In this document: positions 9,600 to 20,011 of the stretch, one piece after another
How the letters are laid out: each line of letters opens with the position of its first letter
Numbering within the stretch: the first letter of the stretch is position 1
Assembly: GCA_963921195.1 (NCBI GenBank)
Contig: OY992537.1
Span: forward strand, 34,953,410-35,017,409
Reading direction: 5' to 3'
Length of the DNA: 64,000 bases
Origin: Pegoplata infirma
Lineage: Eukaryota > Arthropoda > Insecta > Diptera > Anthomyiidae
The notes under the pieces: model-generated
Seen by the model: only the letters and a program-made list of their open reading frames with translations
The model's database searches: none
Told to the model about the DNA's origin: nothing
Program-made: the position numbers and the translations under genes

Positions 9600-9780
9600 T
9601 TGGTTTGTATGGAAATTTTTTTTTAGGACAAAACTTTGACCCCTCAGCGTCACGGGTCAATATTGACTGATTTGGTTTTTAGACCAAAATAAACTACAAT
9701 TTGCCCGTTGATTGACAAAATTCGAAAAAAGTCATTAATCCTTCCACCCTTATCATAATGATTACACTTATATTACAATA
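9600..9780. other. Possible repeat family B edge
   Basis: CAGCGTCACGGGTCAATATT resembles the CACGGGTTAA core of family B. The rest is unassigned. Confidence 0.3.
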
Positions 9781-10034
9781 GTATTGCTGGTCAAAAGTCC
9801 AGTCTCCAAACTTTTCCATCACATCAGGTTTTTGAGAAAATTGAGTTCAAAGTTCAAAAAAATCACCGTTTTGGGAATTTTTGGAAACTCATAACGGATG
9901 AACCCGATGAGATAGCGACTTTAAAATTAGTCAAGGGTAAAGCTTAAACATTACCCTTTAAGATGCAGAACTTGCAACGGATTAAAATGATCGGATTTTG
10001 CTAAAATAAAGTTTAAATGAAAGATTCTTTCTTC

Positions 10035-10991
10035 ACTCAAAGAAAAAGCTTTTTCATATTGATGAAAAGTTACATCAATATGATGAAATGTTACATCATT
10101 TTTTCGTCCAATGTAACTTGTCATCAATATGATGAAGCGGTGTCATCAATAACATTTTTTTATTTGAAAATAAGAAAAAAATAAAAAAAATAATTTTTCG
10201 AGCTCAGGCCAGAATTTTTATTTATTTAAATTGGAAAGGTCGAATAATAACAACTTTAATTATTTTATTTATTAAAAAAAAAACATTTGAAAGGCATATT
10301 GATGACACTTTTTGATGACATGATAAAATATGTGCCATCACTTGTTTTTTCAATTTCGATGACATTTTTCATCATATTTAACCCATTCCTGCCTAATGGG
10401 TATTTAAATACCCAAAAAAGTGTTGATATTTAAAAAAATTTAGCGCGGGCTAGATGGAAGATATCGGGCTAATTCTTTTTTCATAAAAAAGAGAAGAGAT
10501 TGGGCTAAATGTGAACATTTAACAAGATTTTTTTTTTTGTTTTGTCTAACTTTTGTTTTTCACTGACAAAAATTAAAGATTTTTTTTAATCCAAAAAACT
10601 CAGGAAAAGTGTACCCAAAACGCGATGCGGGGGGGTTAGGACAATTTTGGTTTTCACGAAAATTTATTGGAGTTATTTTGACACCCAATAGAAACTTTTT
10701 GGACCCCTTTCAGCTCAAACAAAAAATAAAAGTAAAAAATTACACGGCCTAATACCCATGTCATATCTCAGGTCGGAGCTGAGGTACATTTTTTTTTATT
10801 TTTTCTATCAACTTCTGTGGTCTTCCAGGTACACATATCAAAATTTCATCAAAATCGTACGAGCCGATCTATGGGCAGGCAGGAATGGGTTAAGAAAAGC
10901 TTCATCAATATGAATAAATTTGTCATGAAAATTGATGATAGCAAGTGATGAAACCGTATCATCAATATGATGAAGCATTTTTCTTTGAGTG
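10035..10991. mobile_element. MITE with CACTCAAAGAAAAA termini
   Basis: Inverted ends CACTCAAAGAAAAAGC and ATTTTTCTTTGAGTG are flanked by TTTCTT on both sides, possibly a 6-bp target duplication. Subterminal copies of the palindrome-like TCATCAATATGATGAA occur at both ends. About half its length is the piggyBac-like insertion at 10382-10889. Confidence 0.7.
10382..10889. mobile_element. piggyBac-like MITE in TTAA
   Basis: It is bounded by TTAA at 10378-10381 and 10890-10893. The inverted termini are CCCATTCCTGCC and GGCAGGAATGGG. A TTAA target plus CCC..GGG ends is the piggyBac signature (family knowledge). At 508 bp with no transposase frame, it is non-autonomous. Confidence 0.75.
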
Positions 10992-11280
10992 TTTCTTTAT
11001 TAAAGGGTAAGAAATTTAGAGATTTTTTTTTAAATTTCTAGAATGTGGGAAAAACCGCCATTTTTTGCGAAATTTGAATAGAGATATCTCGAAAACCGTT
11101 CGACCGATTTTAAAAGTTCTTTGATATTTGTGTTCAGCGCATCAAAATTAATAAGTATGATATGTCGCAAGACATAGTTTTATATATTTCTTTAAGCAAT
11201 TTTTATAAATCCAAAACTTTGATAGTCGGGCGCCACGGGTTAATTTAATCCGATTGACCTCAAATTTGAATCACGTGATC

Positions 11281-12240
11281 CTCCCTAAGAGGCTCCCATA
11301 CAAAATTTGTATGGGAGCCTACTTAGGGAGCGGAGATAGGGCGTAGGTATGTTTTAAAAAAATGTTGTAGGGTAAAAATAAATGGGGGTCGGTCTCACTA
11401 ATGAAGCTGATTAAATAAAACAAATTTACAAAAAATAAAAAAAAATTTATGGAGACCGCCTTAACAGTTAAAGATAGAGGGTAGGTGTGTTCAGAGAAAA
11501 TGTTTGGACTAAAAAAATATTGTGGGTCGGTCATACATTTTGTTGCTCTAAGGGCACTATTAGGGCAGTTAGAGCGATTGGAGCAAATTTTAAAAAATGT
11601 CGTTTTGTGTGGGAGCCCCCTTAGAAATTTGAGATATGGTATTAGTTTGTTCCAAAGAAATGTTAAGACGAAAAATTAATGGGGGTCGGCCTTATAAAGG
11701 ACCCCTCTATGACGCACCATTCGAGCAGTAGAAATGATTTTAAGATTGGAAAATTACAATAAAATGTTTTCAAAAAATTAAAAAAAATAGTAATAATCGT
11801 TATCCCACTATCCTCCTGGGCAAAAAATTTGTAAAATCGATAGAAGTTTTACACAAAAAAATTTAAAAAAAAAATTTCAAAAAAATCGAAGAGTACAAAC
11901 ATTTTCAAAAATGAGATTTAAATTTTAAAACTTAAAACTTAAAAAAAACTTAAAAAACTAGAGCGCTTTTAAGAATATTTTTTTTAAAGTACGTAAAAAA
12001 ACAAAAATTTTGAAAAAAAAAAATTGAAATTTGGACCATTATTGAAGAAGTTATGAGTAAAAGTAGTTTGAGTAAAGGAACAAACTACCAATTTTTAAAA
12101 ATTCGATGTCTTTTGAACGGGTCATCAAAAAATTCTGAAAATTTACCACGAAGGAGTTTTCGAAGGGTACTAAAAACTGTAAACAAATTGGGAAAATCTA
12201 AAAAAAAAAATTTTCAAAGTGTCTGATTTGACATGAAAAA
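11281..12240 (+). repeat. LIR-A copy 1, single arm
   Basis: It starts at a small palindrome (GGCTCCCATACAAA/TTTGTATGGGAGCC) that is the centre of the complete LIR-A, and runs outward through GGGGGTCGGTC, GTGTGGGAGCCCCCTTAG, TAATCGTTATCCCAC, GACCATTATTGAAGAAGTT and CAAAGTGTCTGATTTGACATG. It stops just short of the terminal GGAATGCCCC. It equals the right arm of 16881-19335 but lacks the HINE at the homologous A-rich site. Confidence 0.75.
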
Positions 12241-12249
12241 ATTTGAAGG

Positions 12250-12452
12250 ATCAGTACTGATCCGAAAAATGGATCGCTAAGATTAGATAAGTTTTAATCG
12301 GACGGATACAATTTCATCCGAAAAATGGATACAATTTCATTTCAATTTCATTAGAAAATGGTTTTATATAATTAGATAAACCCATTTTTTGGACGATTAA
12401 AACTGATCTAATCTTAGCGATTCATTTTTCGGACCAGTACTGATCTTTTAAA
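12250..12452. repeat. Hairpin repeat with GATCAGTACTGATC ends
   Basis: GATCAGTACTGATCCGAAAA..GCTAAGATTAGAT on the left is inverted on the right as ATCTAATCTTAGC..TTTTTCGGACCAGTACTGATC. It is probably a short foldback MITE sitting at the broken end of LIR-A copy 1. Confidence 0.6.
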
Positions 12453-12539
12453 TCTCGGATTAGTACTGATCTTACTCGGATCAGTATAATGATTAAAATC
12501 TTCAATCAGATGTTATATATAAGAATATATGAAAACATT

Positions 12540-12942
12540 TTTGCTCGGGCAGTGATCGATTCTAAGAAATACTAGCGATGTCCGTCTGTCTGTTGAAATC
12601 ACGATCACGGCCAAAGTATTACACAGATATGAATGAAACTTAACACATTTACTTCTTGTTTTCTCTAAAAGTTTGGTATTGCATTTGAGCAATATCGCCT
12701 TAGCGGTTTAAAAGTTGTAAGGACACCTGAACAATTTTGGAACATTCTGCATAACCTAAAAATACAAAACGGTTTAATTCGAATTAATATTGGTATTTAT
12801 ACAAGTACAAACATATTAAAAAAATAATTTTTCACAAAATTTCAAAAATTGTTTTTTTTCAAAATTTTTTACAATAATTTTATTTACATTTAGGAGGGTA
12901 TCATTGGCAAGGCCAAATTTATTTTTTTTTAATTGTTTGTTA
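12540..12942 (+). mobile_element. HINE, 5' truncated
   Basis: It begins within the GATCGATTCTAAGA..GCGATGTCCGTCTGTC segment and continues through TTTGGTATTGCATTTGAGC, CATAACCTAAAAATACAAAA, GGAGGGTATCATT and GGCAAGGCC to AATTGTTT, parallel to 4343-4933. Confidence 0.75.
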
Positions 12943-13256
12943 TTAACATTGTTGTTTATATTTAATTATAATATTTTATATTTAAACTTGAAATTTTTTT
13001 AAACGTTTTGGGCATGTTTTTATGTTTTGAATCTTACGTACATATTTTTCAAAAAAATAAACATATAACTTTGTTATCAACATTTTAATGATTTCTTTTG
13101 AAAAAAAAAAAAACGGTTTTTAAATTTTTGATTTTTTATTATTAATTACTCATCATCTTCATATAAGTAATAAAAAAATATAAAAAATACAAGAAGTCAA
13201 CAACTTTGATTAAACACGTACTATAAACAATGGCAATAACATTAAAAAATGAGATT
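12943..13256. other. AT-rich spacer
   Basis: No gene or element is recognised here. Confidence 0.5.
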
Positions 13257-14405
13257 AGAACAAGTAGAAAAATTAAATTCGACTTGGTCGAATCTATGAA
13301 TACCCTCCACAATGTTATCTGATAGTAATTTTCTAAAAAAAATTTCAAAAATTGCATTACAAATTTTTTATTAGAAATATATATATTATTTTGAGTCAAA
13401 CTTTCTTTTAATCAATCAAATTTTTTTGAGTGTAAAATTTTTTTGACTGTCAACATTTTTTTGAGTCTGCCATTTCATTAAACAAAAAAAAATAATAATG
13501 TGTACATTTTTTTTGAGTGTAACATTTTTTTTTTGAGTGTAAATACTTTTTTAGTGTACAATTTCTTTGAGTAACACTTTGTAGAATATTTTTGTTGTTT
13601 TATACCTATAATGTAATACAAAAAAAACTATTTCACATATTATCTTCTTTTTATATTACCATCTTCTTCTTTAAAAACCAAAAACAAATTAACATTCAAT
13701 CATTCACATACTTTATTTGATTTTTTCCCGTTACATACAGTAACACTCACAATAACAAAACAATAACAAATATTTACTTGTCTAACAACTAAACTACACC
13801 CCACGACAAGAAAACAAACAACAACAAGTTTTACAAAACTGGTATTTCACCATGCTTATAAAACTTGTTTAACGAGTTTTCAACAGTTTAAGGTGAAACA
13901 AATCTGAAATTCACTGCTTTGCTTATAACTTTTGAACCACTGAACCGATTTTGCTGAAATTCAAAACCAAACAGCCTCGAGAAACGATAAATATATATGC
14001 TAAGCTTCAGCCCCCTCAGAATTGTCTTTCGAAAGTTATAGTGGTTTTAATCTTGTAAATTCGAAAAATACCCTTGCCGAAATTTACTATTTTGCTCATA
14101 ACTTTTGAACTACTGGACCGATTTCGCTGGATTGCAATACCAACCTGACCCGGTAAATGGAGAATATATATGTCAAACTTCAGGAGCCTCCGTAAAGTCT
14201 TTCAAAAGTTAGCGTGTTTTCAACGGACAGACAGACAGACAGACGGACGGACGGACGGACGGACGGACATCGCTAGATCGACTTAAAATCGATCAAGGAT
14301 CATGAATATATATACTTTATGGGGTCCTAGACCAATATTTCGATGTGTTACAAACGGAATGACAAACTTATATATACCCTCTATCACTAGAGTGGAGGGT
14401 ATAAA
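13257..14405 (-). mobile_element. HINE, full length, with internal minisatellite
   Basis: In reverse orientation it has the terminal AACAAGT and TTCGACTTGGTCGAA hairpin, TACCCTCCAC, an array of (A/T)TTTTTTGAGTGTAA units at 13420-13570, two ACTTTTGAAC..CTG..CCGATTT blocks, a GACA/GGAC tract at 14223-14272 (the GTCY microsatellite), and the 5' end ACCCTC...GAGGGTATAAA. It is the longest uninterrupted copy, at about 1.15 kb, and is non-coding. Confidence 0.85.
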
Positions 14406-14877
14406 AATACCCATAAAAAAAATTTATGTTTTTGGGTCGATTAAATTTTGTTTAAAGTCAAAAAGTTGGGAGAACAGTTGAGGCAACAATCAGCACTGAA
14501 AAAATGTTAAAATTTTTTGTTTGTTTTTGCTTCTTAACAAATATAAAATGACTAATTTTAAAAAAATTAAAAAAAAAAAAATTTTAAAAGCGATAAATTT
14601 TCAAGCTCGAGGTCTTAGTTGTTTAAATGTTTTTTATTTATTTAAAAAATCTTTCGATATTTTGCAATTCTTTGAATTGCATCTTCAGGGACAGTTTAAA
14701 TTTGTTAATAAAAAACACATATTGCATTTAAATTTTAAAAGAAGGTCGAAAAAACAACATATATTTAAATTTTAAAAAAATCTTTTGACGAGGATGAAGA
14801 AACTGCCTATTCTTATCCTCTTTACCCCAGTTGGAAAAAAAAATCACCGATGATAAATAATATACATACATAATATT
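14406..14877. other. AT-rich sequence, nothing recognised
   Basis: The 84-residue open frame at 14521-14775 is lysine/phenylalanine-rich with no motif and is probably chance. An isolated AAGCTCGAGGTC motif at about 14602 recalls the foldback near 25.2 kb. Confidence 0.45.
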
Positions 14878-14912
14878 GCTTACATCTTCATACAATTTTT
14901 CCAAATGTACTC
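14878..14912 (-). pseudogene. Fragment of the unidentified coding repeat, copy 3
   Basis: The minus strand reads HLEKLYEDVS, matching copies at 1040-1245 and 15446-15580. It faces copy 2 in inverted orientation across the hAT-like MITE. Confidence 0.45.
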
Positions 14913-14932
14913 AAGGAATATTCAGTCATCAG

Positions 14933-15434
14933 TAGGGATGAGATTTTCATGCAAATGTATGTTTTTTGTCGATAGTCTAAAAACGATATCGACCAATTAT
15001 CTTTTCGAATCAAGAAATTTGCGTTAAAGTGGCATCGATTTGTTTTTGCATATTTTGGTGAAAATGCATATTTTTGCATATTTTGATTTTAAATGTATAT
15101 TTCGAACTTTTAGGTGCATATTTTTGCATATTTTGGCATAAAACCACAAATTAAAATTTATTTTTTCCATAAACTATTTAAAATTTTAAAAATTTATTTT
15201 GAAAATAAGAAAGAAATTGTTTTTTCTTTTAATTTTTGTTTAAGATTTCCTTAATTTCTAAAAAAAATTTTGCTCATATAAAGGTTTAAATGTTACTATT
15301 TAAACCCGGCGTTATTTTTTGCTTTTTATTGTACACATTTTATTTTTTAGTGCATATTTCAAGGGTTTTTAGGGCATATTTTGAATTTTTAGCGCATATT
15401 TTCGTTTTTTTAGTGCATGAAAATCTCATCCCTA
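14933..15434. mobile_element. hAT-like MITE (TAGGGATGAG termini)
   Basis: Ends TAGGGATGAGATTTTCATGC and GCATGAAAATCTCATCCCTA are perfectly inverted. The flanking octamers GTCATCAG and GTCGTTAG match at 6 of 8 positions, consistent with an old 8-bp hAT duplication. The interior is rich in GCATATTTTTGCATATTTT motifs. It has no coding capacity. Confidence 0.65.
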
Positions 15435-15445
15435 GTCGTTAGTGA

Positions 15446-15580
15446 CCACCAGCATCGGTGGAAACCAACAATAACTTTAGACAATGATGACGAACTACTG
15501 GCTTATCCTTGCCGACATTTGGAAAAATTTTATGAAAATGTCTTTAATTTCACAAAGAGAGGTTCAGATATATGTCAGTA
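15446..15580 (+). pseudogene. Unidentified coding repeat, copy 2
   Basis: An open reading from about 15446 gives HQHRWKPTITLDNDDE, LLAYPCRHLEKFYENVFN and a short tail ending with two stops after ICQ. The homologous minus-strand text at 1040-1245 differs mostly in ways that keep amino-acid class. I do not recognise the protein. It could be the end of a transposable-element protein. An open frame in another phase (15484-15702) is also present but is not shared with copy 1. Confidence 0.4.
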
Positions 15581-15643
15581 GTGATTTTTTTTGCCTACTG
15601 GGAGATTATACTAAAATTAAAAAATATCAACATAAAACTAATG

Positions 15644-15680
15644 CTATTATTTTTCTTTATTTCTTTCTAGGTAAGTGTAG
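15644..15680 (+). promoter_or_regulatory. Candidate recursive splice site (ratchet point) 1
   Basis: A branchpoint-like ACTAATG is followed by a pyrimidine-rich run (TTTTTCTTTATTTCTTTCT), AG at 15669-15670 and directly GTAAGT at 15671-15676. A 3' splice site abutting a consensus 5' splice site, with no exon between them, is the known form of zero-nucleotide exons in long Drosophila introns. The function is inferred from the motif only. Confidence 0.55.
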
Positions 15681-15699
15681 TTCCAAATTATATATTTTA

Positions 15700-16320
15700 T
15701 AATTTTAACAAAACTTGTAAGTAATTTTACATATGAACGAATGTTTGGGGACATTCTCCCCTTTGCATTGTGGACCAGCATTCCTGAATTTTGGGCATAA
15801 ATATACCGCTGAACCTATATGTCAAAAAAATATTACATATAGGTGTTAAAGGATCGCTAATCACGATTCTAAAAAAAAAAAAAAATCAAAATGGCGGACA
15901 TGATTACTTTAATTCTTTGCTTATTTTATTCAATATAATCATTGTCGATGCATTTGGAGTCGTTAATAACGAATATGAGCTCACACTTTTATAATTCAAA
16001 ATGGCGGATCCAATATGGCGACAAATTTAAATTTAAGATTTTTTATAAGTGGTCTGTTTTGGCCAAAACCTTAGATTTTTATGGGTTTTTTTGTATGTTA
16101 CAACTGATTTTGGAATTAAAGATTTGAAATTCAAAATGGCGGATAATACTTAAATTAACTAATTGTACTTAAATTAATCATCGTCGATGTATTAAGGGTC
16201 GGTAATTTCGAATTATTGGCCAAAAAAATGAAGATCCTGGCCCACAGTGCTTTGACATAAATCGTTGACTTTCCTTCAAAAAGGCCTATGTGCAGTTTTA
16301 AAAAATCTGAAGAAGACTCA
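15700..16320 (+). repeat. Region with three AAAATGGCGGA motifs
   Basis: AAAATGGCGGA(C/T) occurs at about 15889, 15998 and 16132, the last two preceded by AATTCA. ATTGTCGATGCATTTGGAGTCG at 15942 (given in part) and ATCGTCGATGTATTAAGGGTCG at 16180 are also related, indicating diverged tandem units of roughly 110-240 bp. No gene is recognised. Confidence 0.45.
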
Positions 16321-16860
16321 CCAGGAAGGTCTTTCACAGGGCACCCACCGATTCTCCTGAAACTTGTATATGGGAAAAAGGGGAAGAAAATAAAAGTAAC
16401 CTGTTTTTTCTTAGCTGTCCAATCTCACATTTAGCGGGTCAAAGGGGAGGTGGAAACGGAATTTTTTTCGTTTTTTGACAATTTTTCACATTTCTTTAAA
16501 TGGAACTATATGAACATTTTATACAGATTTTTAAAGGTCTATCTAATTCGTGACCGAATTCAGCTTCGTTAAGTCCTTATCTTCAAAGATGTAAACGTAC
16601 AACCGCCAAAATCATTTTTAATAATCTCTATTAAAATTAAGCTGACCCGCATTTTTGCGTTTGGCGAAATTCCTGCTAGTTCGGATTTTATACGGATTTT
16701 ATTCGGATTTTCCCGAAAGACCTAATTTTTTCATAAGGTGGCAACCTTTTTTTTAAATTTGAGATTGGGCAGCTAAAAAAACAGTTTACTCTTATTTTTC
16801 TCTCCTCATTCCCATTTGCAAGTTTCAGGACAATCGGTGGGTGCCCTCTAAAAGACCTCC
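16321..16860. repeat. LIR-B, inverted repeat of about 540 bp
   Basis: The left arm (AGGTCTTTCACAGGGCACCC, GATTCTCCTGAAACTTG, TAGCTGTCCAATCTCA) is the inverse of the right arm (TGAGATTGGGCAGCTA, CAAGTTTCAGGACAATC, GGGTGCCCTCTAAAAGACCT). Arms are about 130 bp around a 270-bp centre. It abuts LIR-A copy 2. Confidence 0.65.
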
Positions 16861-16880
16861 GTGTAAGTGGGCGTCTATAT

Positions 16881-19335
16881 ATGGGGCATTCCATGTCAAA
16901 TCGGACACTTTGAAAATTTTTTTTTTAGATTTTCCCAATTTGCTTACAATTTTTTGTACCCTTCGAAAACTCCTTCGTTGTAAATTTTCAGATTTTTTTG
17001 ATGACCCGTTCAAAAGATATCGAATTTTTAAAAATTGGTAGTTTGTTTCTTTACTCAAACTTCTTTTACTGATAACTTCTTCAATAATGGTCCAAATTTC
17101 AAATTTTTTTTTGTTAAAAATTTTTATTTTTTTACGTACTTTAAAAAAAAAAATCTTAAAAGGGCTCTAGTATGCGATTTTTAAGTTTTAAAATTTAAAT
17201 CTCAATTTTGAAAATGTATGTACTCCTTTTTCTTTTTTGAAATTTTTTTGTGTCAAACTTCTATTGATTCTACAAATTTTTTGCCCAGTATGATTGTGGG
17301 ATAACAATTATTACTATTTTTTAAAATTTTTTGAAAAAATTTGATTGTAATTTTTCAATCTTAAAATCACTACTACTGCTCCAATGGTGCGTCATAGAGG
17401 GGTCATTTCCAGGACCGACCACTATTAATTTTTACGTCTAAACATTTCTTCGGAACAAACTAATACCCTATCTCCAATTTCTAAGGGGGCTCCCACACAA
17501 AATGACATTTTTTAAAATTTGCTCCCACCGCTCTAACTGCCCTACGCGTGCCCTTAGAGCAATAAAATGTATGACCGACCCACAATATTTTTTTTGTCCA
17601 AGCATTTTCTCTGAATACACCTACCCTATATCTTTTACTGTTAAGGCGGTTCCCATACAATTTTTTTTATTTTTTGTAAATTTATTTTATTTAATCACCT
17701 TCTACCGGTCCAATGGTGCGTCCGAGAGGGGTCATTGGTGAGACCGACCCCCATTTATTTTTAACCTCCAACATTTTTGTAAAACATACTTACGCCCTAT
17801 CTCCACTCCCTAAGCAGGCTCCCATACAAATTACAGTTGGAGCAAATTTTTTAAAAATGTTATCTTGAATTTAAGCCCACTTAGGGAGTTGAGATAGGGC
17901 GTAGGTTTGTTTCACAAAAATGTTGAAGGGTAAAAATAAATGGGGGTCGGTCCCACTAAGGGCCCCTCTCGCACGCACCATTGGACCGGTAGAAGCTGAT
18001 TAAATAAAACAAATTTACAAAAAATAAAAAAAATTGTACGGGAACCGCCTTAATAGTTAAAGATATATGTGTTTAGAGAAAATGTTTGGACTAAAAAAAA
18101 TGGGTCGGTCATACATTTTATTGCTCTAAGGGCACTCGTACGGCAGTTAGAGCGGTTCGAGCAAATTTTAAAAAAAATGTCATTTTGTGTGGGAGCCCCC
18201 TTAGAAATTGGAGATAGGGTATTAGTTTATTCCGAAGAAATGTTAAGATGTAAAAATTATTAGGGGTCGGTCTTGCAAATGACCGCTCTATGGCGCACCA
18301 TTGGAGCAGTAGAAATGATTTTAAAGTTGGAAAATTACAATCAAATTTTTTGAAAAAATTAAAAAAAAAATAGTAATAATCGTTATCCCACAATCCTACT
18401 GGGCAAAAAATTTGTAGAATCGATGGAAGTTTTACACAAAAAAATTAAAAACAAGTGAGAGTGTTAAATTCGGCTGTGCCGAATCTTTTGTACCCTCCAA
18501 AATGTAAAAAAAAATTGTCATGGGAGTTTGTTTTTTTTGGGGTGGGGTGGGGGGGGGGGTGGTGATGAGGATCAGTGGGGGACGTTGAGATCTCCTTCCC
18601 ATTCCGATAAATTTAACAAATGTTTCATTTATTTTACAAAAATACAAAAAAACAAGTAAAAAAAGTGTATTTTTTCAAAAGTTGGTTCAGTTCTTCAAGG
18701 GGGAACTTTTTTCCCCCTGAGCCGATTTTGACCATTTATGAACATAACCTGCCTAGGACCATAAGACATATTCATGCCAAATTGCAAGCTCTTTTATTTT
18801 GGACTGTATCGTGCCATCTACAGACGGACGGACATTCACAGAATGTCTTAGAATCGATCATGGATCAATAATATATATATTCTTTATGGGGTCCCCGACC
18901 GATATTTCGATGCGTTACGAACGGAATGACAAAGTGAGTATACCCCCATACTGTGGTTGGAGGGTATAAAAAAAACCAAGGAGTACATACATTTTCAAAA
19001 ATGAGATTTAAAATTTAAAACTTAAAAATCGCATACTATAGCACTTTTAAGAATTTTTCTGGATTTTTTTTTTTTTTAGTGCGCAAAAAAACAAAAATTT
19101 TTAAAAAAAAATTTCCAATTTGGACCATTATTGAAGAAGTTATGAGTAAAAGAAGTTTGAGTAAAGGAACAAACTACCAATTTTTAAAATTCTAAATCTT
19201 TTGAACGGATCATCAAAAAAATCTGAAAATTTACCACGAAGGAGTTTTCGAAGGGTACTAAAAACTATCAACAAATTGGCAAAATCTAAAAAAAATTATA
19301 CAAAGTGTCCGATTTGACATGGAATGCCCCATATG
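16881..19335. repeat. LIR-A copy 2, complete long palindrome
   Basis: The left arm starts GGGGCATTCCATGTCAAATC and the right arm ends with its inverse GACATGGAATGCCCC. Arms are about 950 bp. The centre lies near 17830-17870. Blocks repeat in mirror order: GATGACCCGTTCAAAAGAT, ATTGAAGAAGTTATGAGTAA, TAATCGTTATCCCAC, ATGGTGCGTC.GAGAGGGGTC and GGAGATAGGGCGTAGG. The right arm is lengthened by a HINE at 18448-18970. Frames such as 16841-17041 are shadows of the palindrome. It resembles foldback-type elements, with no transposase seen. Confidence 0.8.
18448..18970 (-). mobile_element. HINE, full length, inside LIR-A
   Basis: In reverse it has AAACAAGTGAGAGTG, the TTCGGCTGTGCCGAA hairpin, TACCCTCCAAAATG, a G-rich tract (18540-18583), a short GACGGACGGACATTC tract, ATCGATCATGGATCAATAAT, and GGTTGGAGGGTATAAA at its 5' end. 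The subfamily is shared with 23055-23600 and 40311-40855. Confidence 0.85.
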
Positions 19336-19357
19336 CAATATGGGAACACAATTTCAA

Positions 19358-19555
19358 AGTTAAACCATATAATATCCTACACCAGTGTTTCCTGGAAAAT
19401 GGGTCCAAAGTTCAAACATGGACCGATTGGATCTATCTTTTGTCAAATCTTTAACACTCGCAAACACGCACAAACCAAATTTGAGTGAAATAGGTTTTAA
19501 ATAGTTTCCAATGAACCGCTTTAACTGAATATTGGGTAAAATTTTCATATGGGGC
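19358..19555 (-). mobile_element. HINE subfamily 2 fragment (3' part)
   Basis: ACCATATAATATCCTACACC, AGTGTTTCCTGGAAAATGGG and CCAAATTTGAGTGAAATAGG are the reverse of the 3' third of 53471-54186. The terminal GGTCGGTC hairpin is lost. Confidence 0.7.
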
Positions 19556-20003
19556 CTAAATAGAAAAATGGTCCGATCAACTGATCTTTTTCGAATTACA
19601 GAGTCTTGTATATTTTTTTATATACTATATGAGCTAAATCAAATCTTTTTTTCGTGTAGGATCTTAAGTCTCTTAAAATTATTTCACTGTATTAATTAAC
19701 GAAAGCAACAATTTTATAATATACGTTCTGAATTTTTATTTGAAAAGTGTAATACCAATTATTGAATAATTACGTTTTTTTCTTATTTTTTCCATTTTAC
19801 CACTTCATTGCCTTTTATATTCTTATATACAGACTGTGTTGTGTAGTATTTTCTAATTTTACCCTACATACCACACAATACTTTGAACTGTCATTCATAT
19901 ATTATAGTGACTTTTATTAGATAATCCATTCCATACCCATTACAAACAAATACGGGTTGAACATGTTACCAACAACACTCATCATGATGATGATGACGAC
20001 AAC
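19556..20003. other. AT-rich sequence, nothing recognised
   Basis: There is a short (ATG)n-like run at about 19980-19998 (CATCATGATGATGATGACG). No gene or element terminus is seen. Confidence 0.45.
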
Positions 20004-20011
20004 GTCTACAG

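Larger units (their letters stand above)
9781..11280 (+). repeat. Repeat family B unit split by a MITE
   Basis: It matches 23930-24560 in order: GATCGGATTTTGCTAAAAT, then after the MITE (10035-10991) a GAAATTT.GAGATTTTTT block, GAAAAACCGCCATT, GATATCTCGAAAACCGTTCG, CAGCGCATCAAAATTAATAA, AATCCAAAACTTTGAT and CGCCACGGGTTAATTTAATC. It is non-coding and seems to be a dispersed unit of about 300 bp. Confidence 0.6.
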
